Shown here one piece after another: positions 50,040 through 59,467 of a DNA stretch of 64,000 nt (positions within the stretch are counted from its first letter, which is position 1; every line of letters starts with the position of its first letter). The DNA comes from Terriglobia bacterium (GTDB lineage: Bacteria > Acidobacteriota > Terriglobia > Acidiferrales > UBA7541), in NCBI GenBank assembly GCA_020073605.1, contig JAIQEW010000007.1, positions 62,001-126,000 of the forward strand. The letters run 5' to 3'. The position numbers were made by a program, and so were the translations under genes. The notes below the pieces were generated by a model. That model did no database searches. It was not told the origin of the DNA and saw nothing but the letters and a program-made list of their open reading frames with translations.

Positions 50040-52793
50040 CTACTGTAGCTGCTTCAGGCGATCCTCGAGCTTTTTGTGCTCGAGTTGGCGCTCGGCGAGA
50101 GTGGCTTTCAGATCCTCGACGATCTTGGCGGGAGCTTTGCTCGTGAAGTTCTCATCACCGAGGCGTTTCTGCTTTGATTCGATGTCTTTCGCGAGGCGGT
50201 CGATTTCTTTCTTGAGGCGTGCGATTTCCGCGGGCTTGTCGACGGTTTCACCGTACGCGATGCGCAGATCGAATTGTGCTGTCGAACGAATGGCCGCGCC
50301 TTCGGGATCGAGATGCCCCGAAGCGATTTGAAGGCCCGAGAGCGCCGCCAGGCGCAAGAGCGGATCAAGATTGTCCTCGACGAGTTTGCGCAGGACTGGA
50401 TTTCCGGTCGAGAAATCGGCAGCGACCTTGCGCTTGGGATCGAGCTTCATCTCCGCGCGGATGTTGCGGGCGGCGATGACGATCTCCTGGAGCGTGGACA
50501 TAGCTTCGTCAGAAGTCGCGTCGGTCCAATGGGGATGCGGCTCAGGAAAGCGATCGAGAGCGATCGACCGCGCGGCATCCGGCTGAGGCAAGCGATGCCA
50601 AAGCTCCTCGGTGAGGAAAGGCATCACGGGATGGAGCAATCGCAATGCGGCATCGAGCGCGGCGAAAATGTTCCGCCACGCAGCGAGGGCGACTTCGCGG
50701 TCGCTCGCGGTAAGCTGCGGCTTCACCCACTCGATGTACCAATCGCAGAAATCGCCCCAGAAGAATTGGTAGATCGTCTGGCACGCTTCGTGAAAGCGAA
50801 AATTCTCGAGCGCGTAGTTGACGTGGGCCGTCACCGAAGCGAGCCGCGAGAAGATCCAGCGGTGCGCGAGCGCGCCTTCGCCCTTCACGGGATACGGCGC
50901 TTTTGCGCGAATTTCCGGCGCGGCGAGTTCTTCGATCGTGAGGCCGCTGGCTTCGACTTTTTCGAGGTTGACGAACAGAAAGCGCGCGGCATTCCAGATT
51001 TTGTTGGCGAAGGCGCGGGCGCCCAGGATGCGGTCTTCGCTCAGGATGATGTCCGTGCCGGGAGCGGCCATGCTGGCGAGCATGTAGCGAAGCGCGTCGG
51101 TGCCGTACTGCTGCGTCAATTGCAGCGGATCGACGCCCGTGCCTTTGGTCTTGGACATCTTCGCGCCTTCCGAAGTGCGCACCAGCGAGTGGAGATAGAG
51201 GCGGCGGAAGGGAACTCGGTGGCTCGCGTCCGCTCCCTTGGCCAAATGAAGCCCCATCATGATCATGCGCGAATCCCAGAAGAACAGGATGTCGTAGCCG
51301 CTGATGAGCAGGCTCGTGGGATAGAACCTGCGCATGTCGTCCGTATCGTCGGGCCAGCCGAGCGTCGAGAAGGGCCACAGCGCGGAGCTGAACCATGTGT
51401 CGAGGACGTCCGTATCCTGCGTGAGCTTTGCGCCGCCGCACTTCGGGCACTTTGTGGGGATGCCGGCGGCGCGCGCGTGGCCTTCGACGATCTCGACGCG
51501 CGAATCGAGCGCGGGCACCATTTCTTTGCAATCCGCGCAGTGCCAGATGGGAATGCGGTGGCCCCACCAGAGCTGCCGCGAGATGCACCAGTCACGGATG
51601 TTGTCGAGCCACTGGAGCAGGATCGTCTTCTGATTGTCGGGAACGACCTCGATGATACCGCCGCGAACGACTTCTTTCGCGGGCTCGGCGAGCGGTTTCA
51701 TCTTCATGAACCACTGCGTCGAAATGCGCGGCTCGACCTCCGACTTGCAGCGGTCGCAGACGCCGACAGCGTGGGTGATGTCCTCGATATGGTCGAGCAG
51801 GCCGAGCGATTCGAGATCGGCCAAGACGCGCTTGCGCGCTTCGAAGCGGTCCAGCCCCGCGTATTTTCCGGCGGCTTCGCTCATGCGGCCGTCGTTGGTC
51901 ATCACGTCGATTTCGAGCAGGTTGTGGCGCTTGCCGATCTCGAAGTCGTTCGGATCGTGCGCCGGGGTGATTTTCACTGCGCCGGTGCCGAATTCCCGGT
52001 CCACGTATGAATCCGCGATAACGGGAATTGTGCGATTCATCAGCGGAAGCATCACCGTCTTGCCGACGAACCGCTGGTAACGCTCGTCCTCCGGATGGAC
52101 GGCGACGGCGGTATCGCCGAGCATCGTTTCGGGGCGCGTCGTGGCAACGACGAGATATTCCTGCGAGCCGGCAAGCGGATAACGCAGGTGCCACAGCTTT
52201 CCGGGGCGCTCTGCGTGGACCACCTCGAGATCGCTGATGGCCGTCTGGCAGCGCGGGCACCAGTTAACCATGTACCGCCCGCGGTAGATCAGGCCCTCGC
52301 GGTAGAGCCGGAGAAATGCTTCCAGAACCGCGCGGTAGAGCTTCGGCTCGAGCGTGAAATGTTCGCGCGTCCAATCGCAGGAGGCGCCGAGGCGGATCAT
52401 CTGGTCCTTGATCACACCGCCGCTTTCCGCCTTCCACTGCCAGACACGCCGCTCGAACTCCTCGCGGCCCAGATCCTGGCGGCGGATCTTCTGCGCCGCA
52501 AGCTGGCGCTCGACGACGAACTGCGTGGCGATTCCGGCGTGGTCCATTCCGGGCAGCCAGAGAGTGCGGTGACCCTGCATGCGGTGCCAACGGACGAGCA
52601 TGTCGATCTGCGTGTGCTCGAGCAGGTGGCCGATGTGGATCGAGCCGGTCACGTTCGGCGGTGGCAGCGCAATCGAAAAGGCGGGTCCGTCGCCTGAATT
52701 TTCGGCGCGGAAGAGCTTTTCTTCAAACCAGGACTTGGCCCAGCGCTCTTCGATCTCCTGCGGCTCGTAGGCCTTGGGAATTTCCCGGGGCAT
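50040..52793 (-). CDS. valS: Valyl-tRNA synthetase
   Basis: The 917-residue class I synthetase starts at ATG 52793 behind AAGGAAT; earlier in-frame codons add 21 unsupported residues. HIGH is in [17 protein letters not shown] in [10 protein letters not shown], the editing domain (residues about 200-380) includes [16 protein letters not shown], and zinc sites CPRC, CDRC and CPKCGG are present. A C-terminal coiled coil ([18 protein letters not shown]) ends the protein and binds tRNA. It is a single essential gene, in line with the housekeeping block on this strand. Confidence 0.95.
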   Translation of the reverse strand: MPREIPKAYEPQEIEERWAKSWFEEKLFRAENSGDGPAFSIALPPPNVTGSIHIGHLLEHTQIDMLVRWHRMQGHRTLWLPGMDHAGIATQFVVERQLAAQKIRRQDLGREEFERRVWQWKAESGGVIKDQMIRLGASCDWTREHFTLEPKLYRAVLEAFLRLYREGLIYRGRYMVNWCPRCQTAISDLEVVHAERPGKLWHLRYPLAGSQEYLVVATTRPETMLGDTAVAVHPEDERYQRFVGKTVMLPLMNRTIPVIADSYVDREFGTGAVKITPAHDPNDFEIGKRHNLLEIDVMTNDGRMSEAAGKYAGLDRFEARKRVLADLESLGLLDHIEDITHAVGVCDRCKSEVEPRISTQWFMKMKPLAEPAKEVVRGGIIEVVPDNQKTILLQWLDNIRDWCISRQLWWGHRIPIWHCADCKEMVPALDSRVEIVEGHARAAGIPTKCPKCGGAKLTQDTDVLDTWFSSALWPFSTLGWPDDTDDMRRFYPTSLLISGYDILFFWDSRMIMMGLHLAKGADASHRVPFRRLYLHSLVRTSEGAKMSKTKGTGVDPLQLTQQYGTDALRYMLASMAAPGTDIILSEDRILGARAFANKIWNAARFLFVNLEKVEASGLTIEELAAPEIRAKAPYPVKGEGALAHRWIFSRLASVTAHVNYALENFRFHEACQTIYQFFWGDFCDWYIEWVKPQLTASDREVALAAWRNIFAALDAALRLLHPVMPFLTEELWHRLPQPDAARSIALDRFPEPHPHWTDATSDEAMSTLQEIVIAARNIRAEMKLDPKRKVAADFSTGNPVLRKLVEDNLDPLLRLAALSGLQIASGHLDPEGAAIRSTAQFDLRIAYGETVDKPAEIARLKKEIDRLAKDIESKQKRLGDENFTSKAPAKIVEDLKATLAERQLEHKKLEDRLKQLQ

Positions 52794-52900
52794 GGATTCC
52801 TTATGTGCTTGAGTTTCCTGCTGACGTGAAACATTCAATATAAGGGGCGGGTGCACGAGGCGTCAAATGCGGGCCCGGGCTTTGATTCCGTGAAATCATG

Positions 52901-52947
52901 CAAAGAGAGATCCTTCGGCCAGCCAGAAGCGCTGGCCTCAGGATGAC
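52901..52947 (-). repeat. GTCATCCTGAG...GAAGGATCT type intergenic element
   Basis: Read on the minus strand it begins GTCATCCTGAGGCCAGC and ends CGAAGGATCTCTCTTTG. GGCCAGC (52917-52923) and GCTGGCC (52931-52937) form a 7-bp stem. A degraded relative is at 11956-12029. Such elements are very common in some acidobacterial spacers. Confidence 0.6.
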
Positions 52948-52963
52948 GATGCTTGTCGCATCG

Positions 52964-54865
52964 TCACTTTTCTTTTTTCGCGAGTTCGCTTTGGAGGAGG
53001 TTTTCGACGAGCGGCTTGAGCACGCCTTGCGAGAGCAGGTCGTGAAGCTGCGGCTCGAGCTTCTCGAGGACTTTCCGCACCACGTTGTCGACGGTTTCGG
53101 AGTTTACAGCTTCCGCGTCACGCGCATCCGCATGGAAGTCAGCGGGAGGCGACAGGAAGGGAATCTCGGCCAGCGCTTCGCGATTGGGCGGCGGCGCGGT
53201 CGGGATGCGCTCGTTCCAGTCGCTCGACGAAGAGCCAAGCGATTGTGCGGGCGTCTCTTCTTGCGCCACGGGATCGGCCGCAATCGGCTGCTCCGCAACG
53301 GGCTCCTGGACAACAGGGTCGCCCGATGCCGGCGCAAAGAATGAATGCAGAGGAGGAACTTCCTGCAAACGCGCGTTGTACTGCGATGGCTCGTTCACGG
53401 CATGGTCGTCTTCCAACAGTAGCGGCTCCGGCGTGACGTGCACGGCGGGAGGCTCGAAGAGATCTGGGTCCTTGAAAGCGAGCGGCGGTGCTGTGTCCGC
53501 CGGGTCGAGTTCCAAGCCTTGATCGGCACTGGAGGAAGCGATCGCAACCGGCTCATGCCATGTCTCCAGGACTGGTTCAAAGACCGCCGGAGCCGGGGCA
53601 AACCAGGATTCGTCTGGAGCGCTTGCCGCGGGCTCGTCCGCGACCGACGGCTCCTCATGAGCCAAAGGCGCGAGCGGTGCCTTAGAGGCTTCGCTGGCTG
53701 CAATGACGATCGCTTCGGTCGGAGCCTCGACGATCTCAGCGGCCTCAAGAGTCGGTGCGGAAACGATAGCGGACTCGTCGCCAGGCATGGCTTCCAGCGG
53801 GCGCCACGAGGTGGCATTCACCGCGTCATCCGTATGTCCTGCTTGAGTTGGTGCAAGAGCATCCATCCAGTGCGGGGCATTGGCATTGGACGAGAAACTT
53901 GGCTCGGATTTCACTTCAGGCTCAATAACGGGCGCCGCAATAATCTCCGGCTCAGCTTGCTTTTCGACGGGCGGCAGGCTCGCGGCGGGCGTCTCGATAA
54001 ACGCCGGCGGAGCAGTCTCTACTTTCGCAGACGCGAGCGCCCGGTCCTGCACGACCGGGTCGGCCACTTCCGCAGGCTCGGGAATTGGGACGCGCCTGGG
54101 GGGATAATCGCGCTCCGAAGGAAACGTTTTTGCGTCCAGATCGTCGAGAGAGGAAAACGCCGGACGATTGGCAGCCTCGGCCGGAACTTCGAAGTCCATC
54201 GCGTTACGCCGCCAGTCGCTGGTGGTCGATGTGCCGTCGAAGTCGTGATCCTCGGCGTCTTCGGCTTCGATCACGGGCGCTTTGGGCTCGCCCGCGGTTC
54301 CGGTCTGGTCGTCGTCGAGAGTGCGTTTCCCTTTACCGAATCCGTACACCAAAGCGGCTTCCTCCGCGCTCGGCTCCGGGAACTCGGGCAGCGGCTTGGG
54401 TTCGGCGCGGGCCGGTATCTCCATCTGCGGAACCGGCTCGGGCGGGAGAACCTCCTTGGCTTCCCGTGCCTTGGCGAGCTCCGCGGCAACCTTGGGATTC
54501 TTTTCGAGCGCCGACATGACCATCGCGATGAGCGGGTCGGGAGGAACGAAGGGTTTCTTCAGGACTCCATCGGCGCCCACGCGCCGCGCTTCTTTTTCAT
54601 CGAGAGGGTCGAACGCGCCAACCAGGAGGATGACGGGGATGTGCGAAAAGCGCTCGTCCTTCTTCACGAATTCGCAGACTTCGTAGCCGTTGCGAACCGG
54701 CATGAAAATATCGGCGAGGACCAGGTCCGGATTCACGTCGGGAAGGCGCCGCACGGCCGCTTCGCCGTTGCCGACGGAGACGACCTGGACGCCGCGCTCT
54801 TCCAGCGACAGCGCGACCATCTTCTGGATATTGGCGTTGTCGTCGGCGACCAAAATTTTCGGCAC
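52964..54865 (-). CDS. Response regulator with long disordered C-terminal region
   Basis: The 633-residue protein has a CheY-like receiver (residues 1-120): acidic pair Asp9-Asp10, phospho-Asp52 in VLADIFMP and Lys in VLKKPF. The usual Thr/Ser switch after the fourth strand is Val82 (ILLVGAF). The following 460 residues are Ala/Pro/Glu-rich with no strong fold, and the last 45 (VVRKVLEKLEPQLHDLLSQG) form an amphipathic helix. No output domain is visible, so it may work through its tail by protein interaction. Start is GTG 54865 behind GGGGGAT. It lies between bamD and valS; no histidine kinase is nearby. Confidence 0.75.
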   Translation of the reverse strand: MPKILVADDNANIQKMVALSLEERGVQVVSVGNGEAAVRRLPDVNPDLVLADIFMPVRNGYEVCEFVKKDERFSHIPVILLVGAFDPLDEKEARRVGADGVLKKPFVPPDPLIAMVMSALEKNPKVAAELAKAREAKEVLPPEPVPQMEIPARAEPKPLPEFPEPSAEEAALVYGFGKGKRTLDDDQTGTAGEPKAPVIEAEDAEDHDFDGTSTTSDWRRNAMDFEVPAEAANRPAFSSLDDLDAKTFPSERDYPPRRVPIPEPAEVADPVVQDRALASAKVETAPPAFIETPAASLPPVEKQAEPEIIAAPVIEPEVKSEPSFSSNANAPHWMDALAPTQAGHTDDAVNATSWRPLEAMPGDESAIVSAPTLEAAEIVEAPTEAIVIAASEASKAPLAPLAHEEPSVADEPAASAPDESWFAPAPAVFEPVLETWHEPVAIASSSADQGLELDPADTAPPLAFKDPDLFEPPAVHVTPEPLLLEDDHAVNEPSQYNARLQEVPPLHSFFAPASGDPVVQEPVAEQPIAADPVAQEETPAQSLGSSSSDWNERIPTAPPPNREALAEIPFLSPPADFHADARDAEAVNSETVDNVVRKVLEKLEPQLHDLLSQGVLKPLVENLLQSELAKKEK

Positions 54866-55002
54866 TGAGATCCCCCGGAGGCGCGTCCACACGGCACCGC
54901 GCCTGCCTCTGCCTACACCTATTGCAGCACTACCTTGCGGGAGCGTCAACGAAGTCAAGGGACAGGGGTGCTACAGTTGTTAGCAGGGGGTAAACAGCAG
55001 GT

Positions 55003-56487
55003 TTACCAGGGCACTACCTTGCGCAAGCCCTTCTTTTTCTTGCTTGTGGATTCGGTCTTTGGGTCGTTCTTGGGGGCTGCGGTTTGCGAGTCAGCCTGGG
55101 AATTGCCGCTGGCTGGGGCTTGCGCGGTTTGGGACGCCTGCGCAGTGTTGGTTGAGGCTGCATCGGGGGACGGGATTGGCGCCGTGGAGTTCGCCGTAGT
55201 CGCGTCGGCCGCTGGCGAAGTGGTAGGCGCAGGCAACGAAGCATTCGCCGCGGCGTTGGCAGTGGCGCCTCCGGTTGGATCGATGGTCTGAACGCCGGTG
55301 CTCGTCGCCGGCGCGTCGCTGGTTCCCCCGACTGTTTCGGTATCAACCGGCGCGGAGTCGCCGCCTGCCGTGGCTCCCACGGCCGCCACGGTGAATGAGG
55401 GCCCGGCCGCGCCCTGATTCAAGACCTCCGTTGCGGAAACCAGGTCGTCCGGCGGATTGAGGTTGGGCTGGCCCGTCCGGGCTGCGGCATAAACATCGGG
55501 ACTGGACTTGAGCATCCCCATCGGGAACTTCAACAGCACATTCTGGTGGTGATGCTTCACGTACTCCTGCTGCTGCCGCATCCGAGCCAGAGCTCCGGGA
55601 TCGGCCGCCGGGATGGGCATGCCCATCGACGTCAGCCGTGCCTTGGCATCTCCGGCGAGGCTCGACAGGGGATAGTCTCGCAAGATCCGGTCATAGCACT
55701 TGGCCGCAAGATCGGCCCAGTGGTTCTTGTCGTCTTCGTTCCTCGACGCTTGCTTGGCGCGCGTGTAGATTTCGCCGAGCATCCAGAGCGCGTCGTCGCT
55801 CTCACTATAGAGCGGATATCGCCCGGTCACTTCCACGAGGCGTGCGGCCGAGGCGCGATAGTCCTTCTTCAAGTAGTAGAACCGCGCGATCCGGTATTCC
55901 CCGTCGGCGAGCATTTCCTGGACGTTGCGCAGATTCTGTTCCGCCTGGGGCAGGAACGGGCTCTGAGGATATTTCAACAGGAACGTCCTGAACTCGTCTT
56001 CGGCAGCCTGGGCATGGCTTGTGTCGCGATCCGGTTTTTCCATCATCCGATAGTGCGCCATACCGACCTGCATCTGCGCGTAGGCGGCCTCGTCGAGGAA
56101 GGGGAAGAAGACGATGAAGTCCTTGTACGCCTCGATCGCCTGAGTGAAGTTCGAAGTGCCGCCCTCTTTGTAGTAGGAATCCGCGACGGCGAGCTTCGCT
56201 TTGGCGAGGTATTCGCTATCCGGATACGTGTTGACCAAGGTTTGCAGATCGAGGCGCGCTTCGGTGTATTTGGAGTGCTTGATGGAAACCATCGCGCGAT
56301 CGTAGAGCACCTTGTCGGGCTCGGCCGACTCCGTCGTGTCCCCTTTTTTCTTTTCGGCGGGCTGCGGCTTTACCTTGGTGATCTTGGGTTTCTTCTGTGC
56401 GTAAGCTCCGGCGCAGAATGTGCCGGTGAGCGACAGGGCCAGGGCAGCCGTCACGATGTGGCGATTCTTTATGAGTGCTCGAAACAT
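55003..56487 (-). CDS. BamD-like outer-membrane assembly protein with Ala/Thr/Pro-rich tail
   Basis: The 494-residue protein has a signal peptide (MFRALIKNRHIVTAALALSL, likely cut after AYA30) and then TPR repeats: VLYDRAMVSIKHSKYTEARL, AKLAVADSYYKEGGTSNF, AYAQMQVGMAHYRMME and ARFYYLKKDYRASAARL, as in BamD/YfiO. BamD is normally a lipoprotein; no lipobox cysteine is visible in FCAGAYAQ (the preceding residues do not fit), so the anchoring differs or is absent. A C-terminal extension of about 150 residues rich in Ala, Thr, Pro and Ser is unusual. It probably assists BamA in folding outer-membrane proteins. Confidence 0.82.
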   Translation of the reverse strand: MFRALIKNRHIVTAALALSLTGTFCAGAYAQKKPKITKVKPQPAEKKKGDTTESAEPDKVLYDRAMVSIKHSKYTEARLDLQTLVNTYPDSEYLAKAKLAVADSYYKEGGTSNFTQAIEAYKDFIVFFPFLDEAAYAQMQVGMAHYRMMEKPDRDTSHAQAAEDEFRTFLLKYPQSPFLPQAEQNLRNVQEMLADGEYRIARFYYLKKDYRASAARLVEVTGRYPLYSESDDALWMLGEIYTRAKQASRNEDDKNHWADLAAKCYDRILRDYPLSSLAGDAKARLTSMGMPIPAADPGALARMRQQQEYVKHHHQNVLLKFPMGMLKSSPDVYAAARTGQPNLNPPDDLVSATEVLNQGAAGPSFTVAAVGATAGGDSAPVDTETVGGTSDAPATSTGVQTIDPTGGATANAAANASLPAPTTSPAADATTANSTAPIPSPDAASTNTAQASQTAQAPASGNSQADSQTAAPKNDPKTESTSKKKKGLRKVVPW

Positions 56488-56498
56488 GGCGTGTTTTC

Positions 56499-57185
56499 TC
56501 AGACCCGCTGGCTCAAGGCCTCGGCCGCAAGCTTGCGCATCTGGCGCGACGCGGCTGCCGGATCGGGCGTGTGGAAGATCGAAGTGCCTGCGACGAACGT
56601 GTTTACTCCGGCCTGCGCCAGCTCGGCCGCGTTTCCGGCATCGACGCCCCCGTCGACTTCGATCCGGAAACCACCATTATAGCGTGCGCGCAACTGGTTC
56701 AGTTGGCGGATTTTTTCGATCGCCCCAGGAATGAATTTCTGTCCCCCAAAGCCTGGATTCACGGACATCACGAGTACAGTATCCACCTTGTCGAGAACCT
56801 CGGCCAGTGCCGCGACCGGCGTCGCGGGGTTGATGGCCGCGCCCGCTTCCGCCCCGTGCTCCCGAATCATCGATAGCGCCCGGTCCAGATGCACCGTGGC
56901 CTCCTGATGGATCAGGACGCGTGCGGCACCCGCGCGGATGAAGTCCTCGATGTAGCCTTCGGGCCGTTCGATCATAAGATGCACGTCGAGCGGCAGCCGG
57001 GTTGCCTTGCGCAGCGACGCAACAACCGGGATTCCGATCGAAATGTTGGGCACGAAATGGCCGTCCATCACGTCCACGTGAATCACGTCCGCGCCGCCCT
57101 GTTCGACGGCGCGCACTTCTTCGCCCAGCCGGGCAAAGTCCGCGGCGAGAATGGATGGCGCTATCTCGATTCTTGCGTATGGCAT
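56499..57185 (-). CDS. rpe: Ribulose-phosphate 3-epimerase
   Basis: The 228-residue TIM-barrel enzyme interconverts ribulose 5-phosphate and xylulose 5-phosphate. IAPSILAADFARLGEEV, HVDVMDGHFVPNISIG (metal-binding His and Asp), VHLMIERPE and EVDGGVDAGNAAE are all present. It is eleven bases upstream of bamD in the same orientation. With gnd and pgl at 24-26 kb, it shows an active pentose phosphate pathway. Confidence 0.95.
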   Translation of the reverse strand: MPYARIEIAPSILAADFARLGEEVRAVEQGGADVIHVDVMDGHFVPNISIGIPVVASLRKATRLPLDVHLMIERPEGYIEDFIRAGAARVLIHQEATVHLDRALSMIREHGAEAGAAINPATPVAALAEVLDKVDTVLVMSVNPGFGGQKFIPGAIEKIRQLNQLRARYNGGFRIEVDGGVDAGNAAELAQAGVNTFVAGTSIFHTPDPAAASRQMRKLAAEALSQRV

Positions 57186-57238
57186 GTCGGTCTGGTGGAT
57201 TCTAGCATAGCCGGGAACGCGGAAACCGGCGTCAGGCG

Positions 57239-57964
57239 CTACTCGGCGATCTGCAATTCGATCGTCGTGCCGGGGTCCACGCGCTGCCCGCGCGGAGGAG
57301 TCTGTCCGGCAACGGTGCCGGAGGATAGGCCGGAGACCGTCTCGGGTGTGAGCTTCGAAACTTTCAGCCCCGCGGCGCCCAATCGCGCCTGCGCCTCGCC
57401 CGCCGGAAGACCTGTAAGCTCAGGCATCACGAATGCCGGAGGCCGCGGCCCGAGCGCGACGAGCAGGTTCACGTGGGGGCTTGTGATGTCCGTCGTACCG
57501 GGCGCGGGATCCTGCTGAGTCACCGTGTCCGGCACACTGCCGGGAAGATAGACGCTGGACACCTCGCCCAACTGCATCGCGCCACGCAGCAGTTCGACCT
57601 GGGCGGCGCGAACGCTGCGGTCTTTCAACTCAGGAATCGTCGCCTTCTGGGGGCCGAGGCTGAGCACGACGTGCGCGTATTGCCCTGTTTTCACGCGCAT
57701 GTTGGGCGGGGGGCTTTGGCGGACGACGGTGTCGACGGGAAGGCTGTTATAGATCCGGTCTTCGACCTTCATTCCCACGCGGCGCCCTTGCAGAATCTGC
57801 CTCGCCTGAACGGCGCTCTTGCCCACGACATCGGGGATCGCCACCTCGCGGCCCTGGATCGCGAAACGCATCGCCGTTAGAGCGCTCAGAAACGCGACCG
57901 ACGAAAGGATGAACAGCAGGAGAGCCATCCGGAAGATCCATTCCAGGCGTTCCCGCAGCGTCAT
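57239..57964 (-). CDS. PASTA domain membrane protein
   Basis: The 241-residue protein has one N-terminal membrane segment (MALLLFILSSVAFLSALTA), then three PASTA domains: IPDVVGKSAVQARQIL, IPELKDRSVRAAQVEL and MPELTGLPAGEAQARL, each followed by the typical P-PG-x-V pattern (TPPRGQRVDPGTTIEL). PASTA repeats bind cell-wall fragments or act as spacers, usually as part of kinases or PBPs; here they occur alone. It sits between rsmB and rpe in the housekeeping block. A role near peptidoglycan is likely but unspecified. Confidence 0.85.
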   Translation of the reverse strand: MTLRERLEWIFRMALLLFILSSVAFLSALTAMRFAIQGREVAIPDVVGKSAVQARQILQGRRVGMKVEDRIYNSLPVDTVVRQSPPPNMRVKTGQYAHVVLSLGPQKATIPELKDRSVRAAQVELLRGAMQLGEVSSVYLPGSVPDTVTQQDPAPGTTDITSPHVNLLVALGPRPPAFVMPELTGLPAGEAQARLGAAGLKVSKLTPETVSGLSSGTVAGQTPPRGQRVDPGTTIELQIAE

Positions 57965-58026
57965 TCGCTCGTCCCTCCCAAGATGAGCCTAGCATATGGC
58001 GCGCCGGTTGCGCGCAGCCGCTGTGA

Positions 58027-58086
58027 CTAGAACGTCAGGCGCGTGGCGATCTGTATGATGCGCGGCCGCTCGGCAGCCTCTTGAAC
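58027..58086 (-). pseudogene. Scrap of a TonB-dependent receptor C-terminus
   Basis: On the minus strand the frame reads VQEAAERPRIIQIATRLTF followed by a stop at 58027. The pattern PRIIQxAxRLxF with terminal Phe is the last beta strand of Oar-like TonB-dependent receptors of acidobacteria. It starts just after the rsmB stop (58088) and in another frame, so the rest of the gene is missing. Probably a relic of a deleted receptor gene. Confidence 0.45.
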
Positions 58087-58087
58087 G

Positions 58088-59458
58088 CTAAATCTTCTGC
58101 AGGATTGCGGCGAAGAATCCGTCCGTGTGCTGGATTGCGGGCGACGTGCGGAAATAGCCGTCGTTTGAGAAAAGTGCTCCTGCATCCAACGGCGGCACCA
58201 GATGGGGCTGAAGGGCATGCGCGCATTCACTCGCCGGGGCGGGGCGAATCGCCGCCGCACTTCGCAACACGTCGGCCACGACCTCTTCGTTTTCCTCGCG
58301 CTCGATCGAGCACGTCGAATAAACGAGCTTGCCGCCCGGCGCGAGCTGCGCGATGGCCGTTTGCAGCAACCTGCACTGAAGTTGGTGGAGTTCGGCGAGC
58401 TGCTCCGGGCGAAGCCGCCAGCGAATTTCGGGATGGCGCGCGAGCGTACCCGTGCCGGAGCAAGGCGCATCGACGAGAATCCGGTCAAATTGAATGCGAA
58501 AAGGGAGCGGCTCGGCCGCGTCGAGCACCACGAGATGCACGTTCGGGAGTCCGAGCCGCTTGAACTGCGCCTGCATTGCGCGGACGCGATGGAAATGATG
58601 ATCCGCGGCGATCACGACGCCTCTGCTTCCCGCCGCGCGGACGAGCGCCGGCGTCTTTCCTCCCGGCGCGGCGCACAGATCGAGGACGCGATCTCCCTCG
58701 CGAACGCCGAGCAGCAGCGGCACGGCCTGCGACGCTTCGTCCTGAATCGAAATCCTCCCGCTGCGAAATGCCGGTGTGCGCGCGACGCTCCCGCCGCTCA
58801 CGGAGAGCGCGGCCTTGAGCAAGACTCCCGATTTGACCTTCAGGCCGGCTTTCTCAAGTTCAGCGACGATCTCCTCGCGGCGATGTCCGTCGTTCAGCGC
58901 GCAGCTCAGCCGGGGCGTGTGATTGTTGGCTTCGAGCAGAGCAATTGTTTTCGCCTCACCCAGCCGCGAAAGCCATCGCTCGACGATCCACGCCGGATGC
59001 GAATGCAGGATTCCGAGCCGTTCGGCCGGGGCGATTGTTGGCGGCAGGAGCTTTTCCGGAGGCACGCTCGTTTCGGCGGCTATCCGGCGCAGAACGGCGT
59101 TGACGAGCGTCGCAGCCGAGGCCTTTCGCGCTCGTTTCACGAGTTCCACCGACTCATGCACGGCCGCGCGCTGCGCGACTCTTTCGAGGAATCGAAGCTG
59201 GTAAGCCCCCATCCGCAGCGCGAGAGCCACGGGAAGATCGAGCCGCTCGACGGGTTTCTTCAGGTGTCGCTCGAGGAGAAAATCGAGCAGGCGCCGCCAC
59301 CGCAGGACGCCCATCGTGAGTTCGGTCGCGAGCGCGGCATCCGCCGCTTTGACGTTTGCGCCGAGTTCCCCGTGCAGCAGGTCGCTCGCGTACGCCCCTT
59401 CGGCCTCGACGCGCCGCAGCACTTCGTATGCGATTTGTCTTGAGATGGAAACGGCCAT
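58088..59458 (-). CDS. rsmB: 16S rRNA (cytosine-967-C5)-methyltransferase
   Basis: The 456-residue enzyme has an N-terminal NusB-like domain (residues about 1-130) and a SAM domain with VLDLCAAPGGKTPALV, DRILVDAPCSGTGTLARHPEIRW (catalytic Cys pair Pro-Cys) and VYSTCSIEREENE. It methylates 16S rRNA. Its neighbours fmt and def (9 and a few bases apart) are the standard def-fmt-rsmB arrangement. The gene is in the middle of the minus-strand operon that begins at aroC. Confidence 0.93.
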   Translation of the reverse strand: MAVSISRQIAYEVLRRVEAEGAYASDLLHGELGANVKAADAALATELTMGVLRWRRLLDFLLERHLKKPVERLDLPVALALRMGAYQLRFLERVAQRAAVHESVELVKRARKASAATLVNAVLRRIAAETSVPPEKLLPPTIAPAERLGILHSHPAWIVERWLSRLGEAKTIALLEANNHTPRLSCALNDGHRREEIVAELEKAGLKVKSGVLLKAALSVSGGSVARTPAFRSGRISIQDEASQAVPLLLGVREGDRVLDLCAAPGGKTPALVRAAGSRGVVIAADHHFHRVRAMQAQFKRLGLPNVHLVVLDAAEPLPFRIQFDRILVDAPCSGTGTLARHPEIRWRLRPEQLAELHQLQCRLLQTAIAQLAPGGKLVYSTCSIEREENEEVVADVLRSAAAIRPAPASECAHALQPHLVPPLDAGALFSNDGYFRTSPAIQHTDGFFAAILQKI

Positions 59459-59467
59459 GGCGCGGCT

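Noticed and set aside
50274-52010. A 578-codon plus-strand frame opposite valS
   Set aside because: It is an antisense shadow of the valyl-tRNA synthetase codons with no recognisable domain.
53438-54868. A 476-codon plus-strand frame opposite the response regulator
   Set aside because: It mirrors the low-complexity tail of the response regulator and has no domain of its own.
54989-55007. GGTAAAC-AGCAG-GTTTACC hairpin at the bamD stop as terminator
   Set aside because: The stem is perfect, but it overlaps the stop codon and no T tract follows on the minus strand, so terminator activity is not supported.
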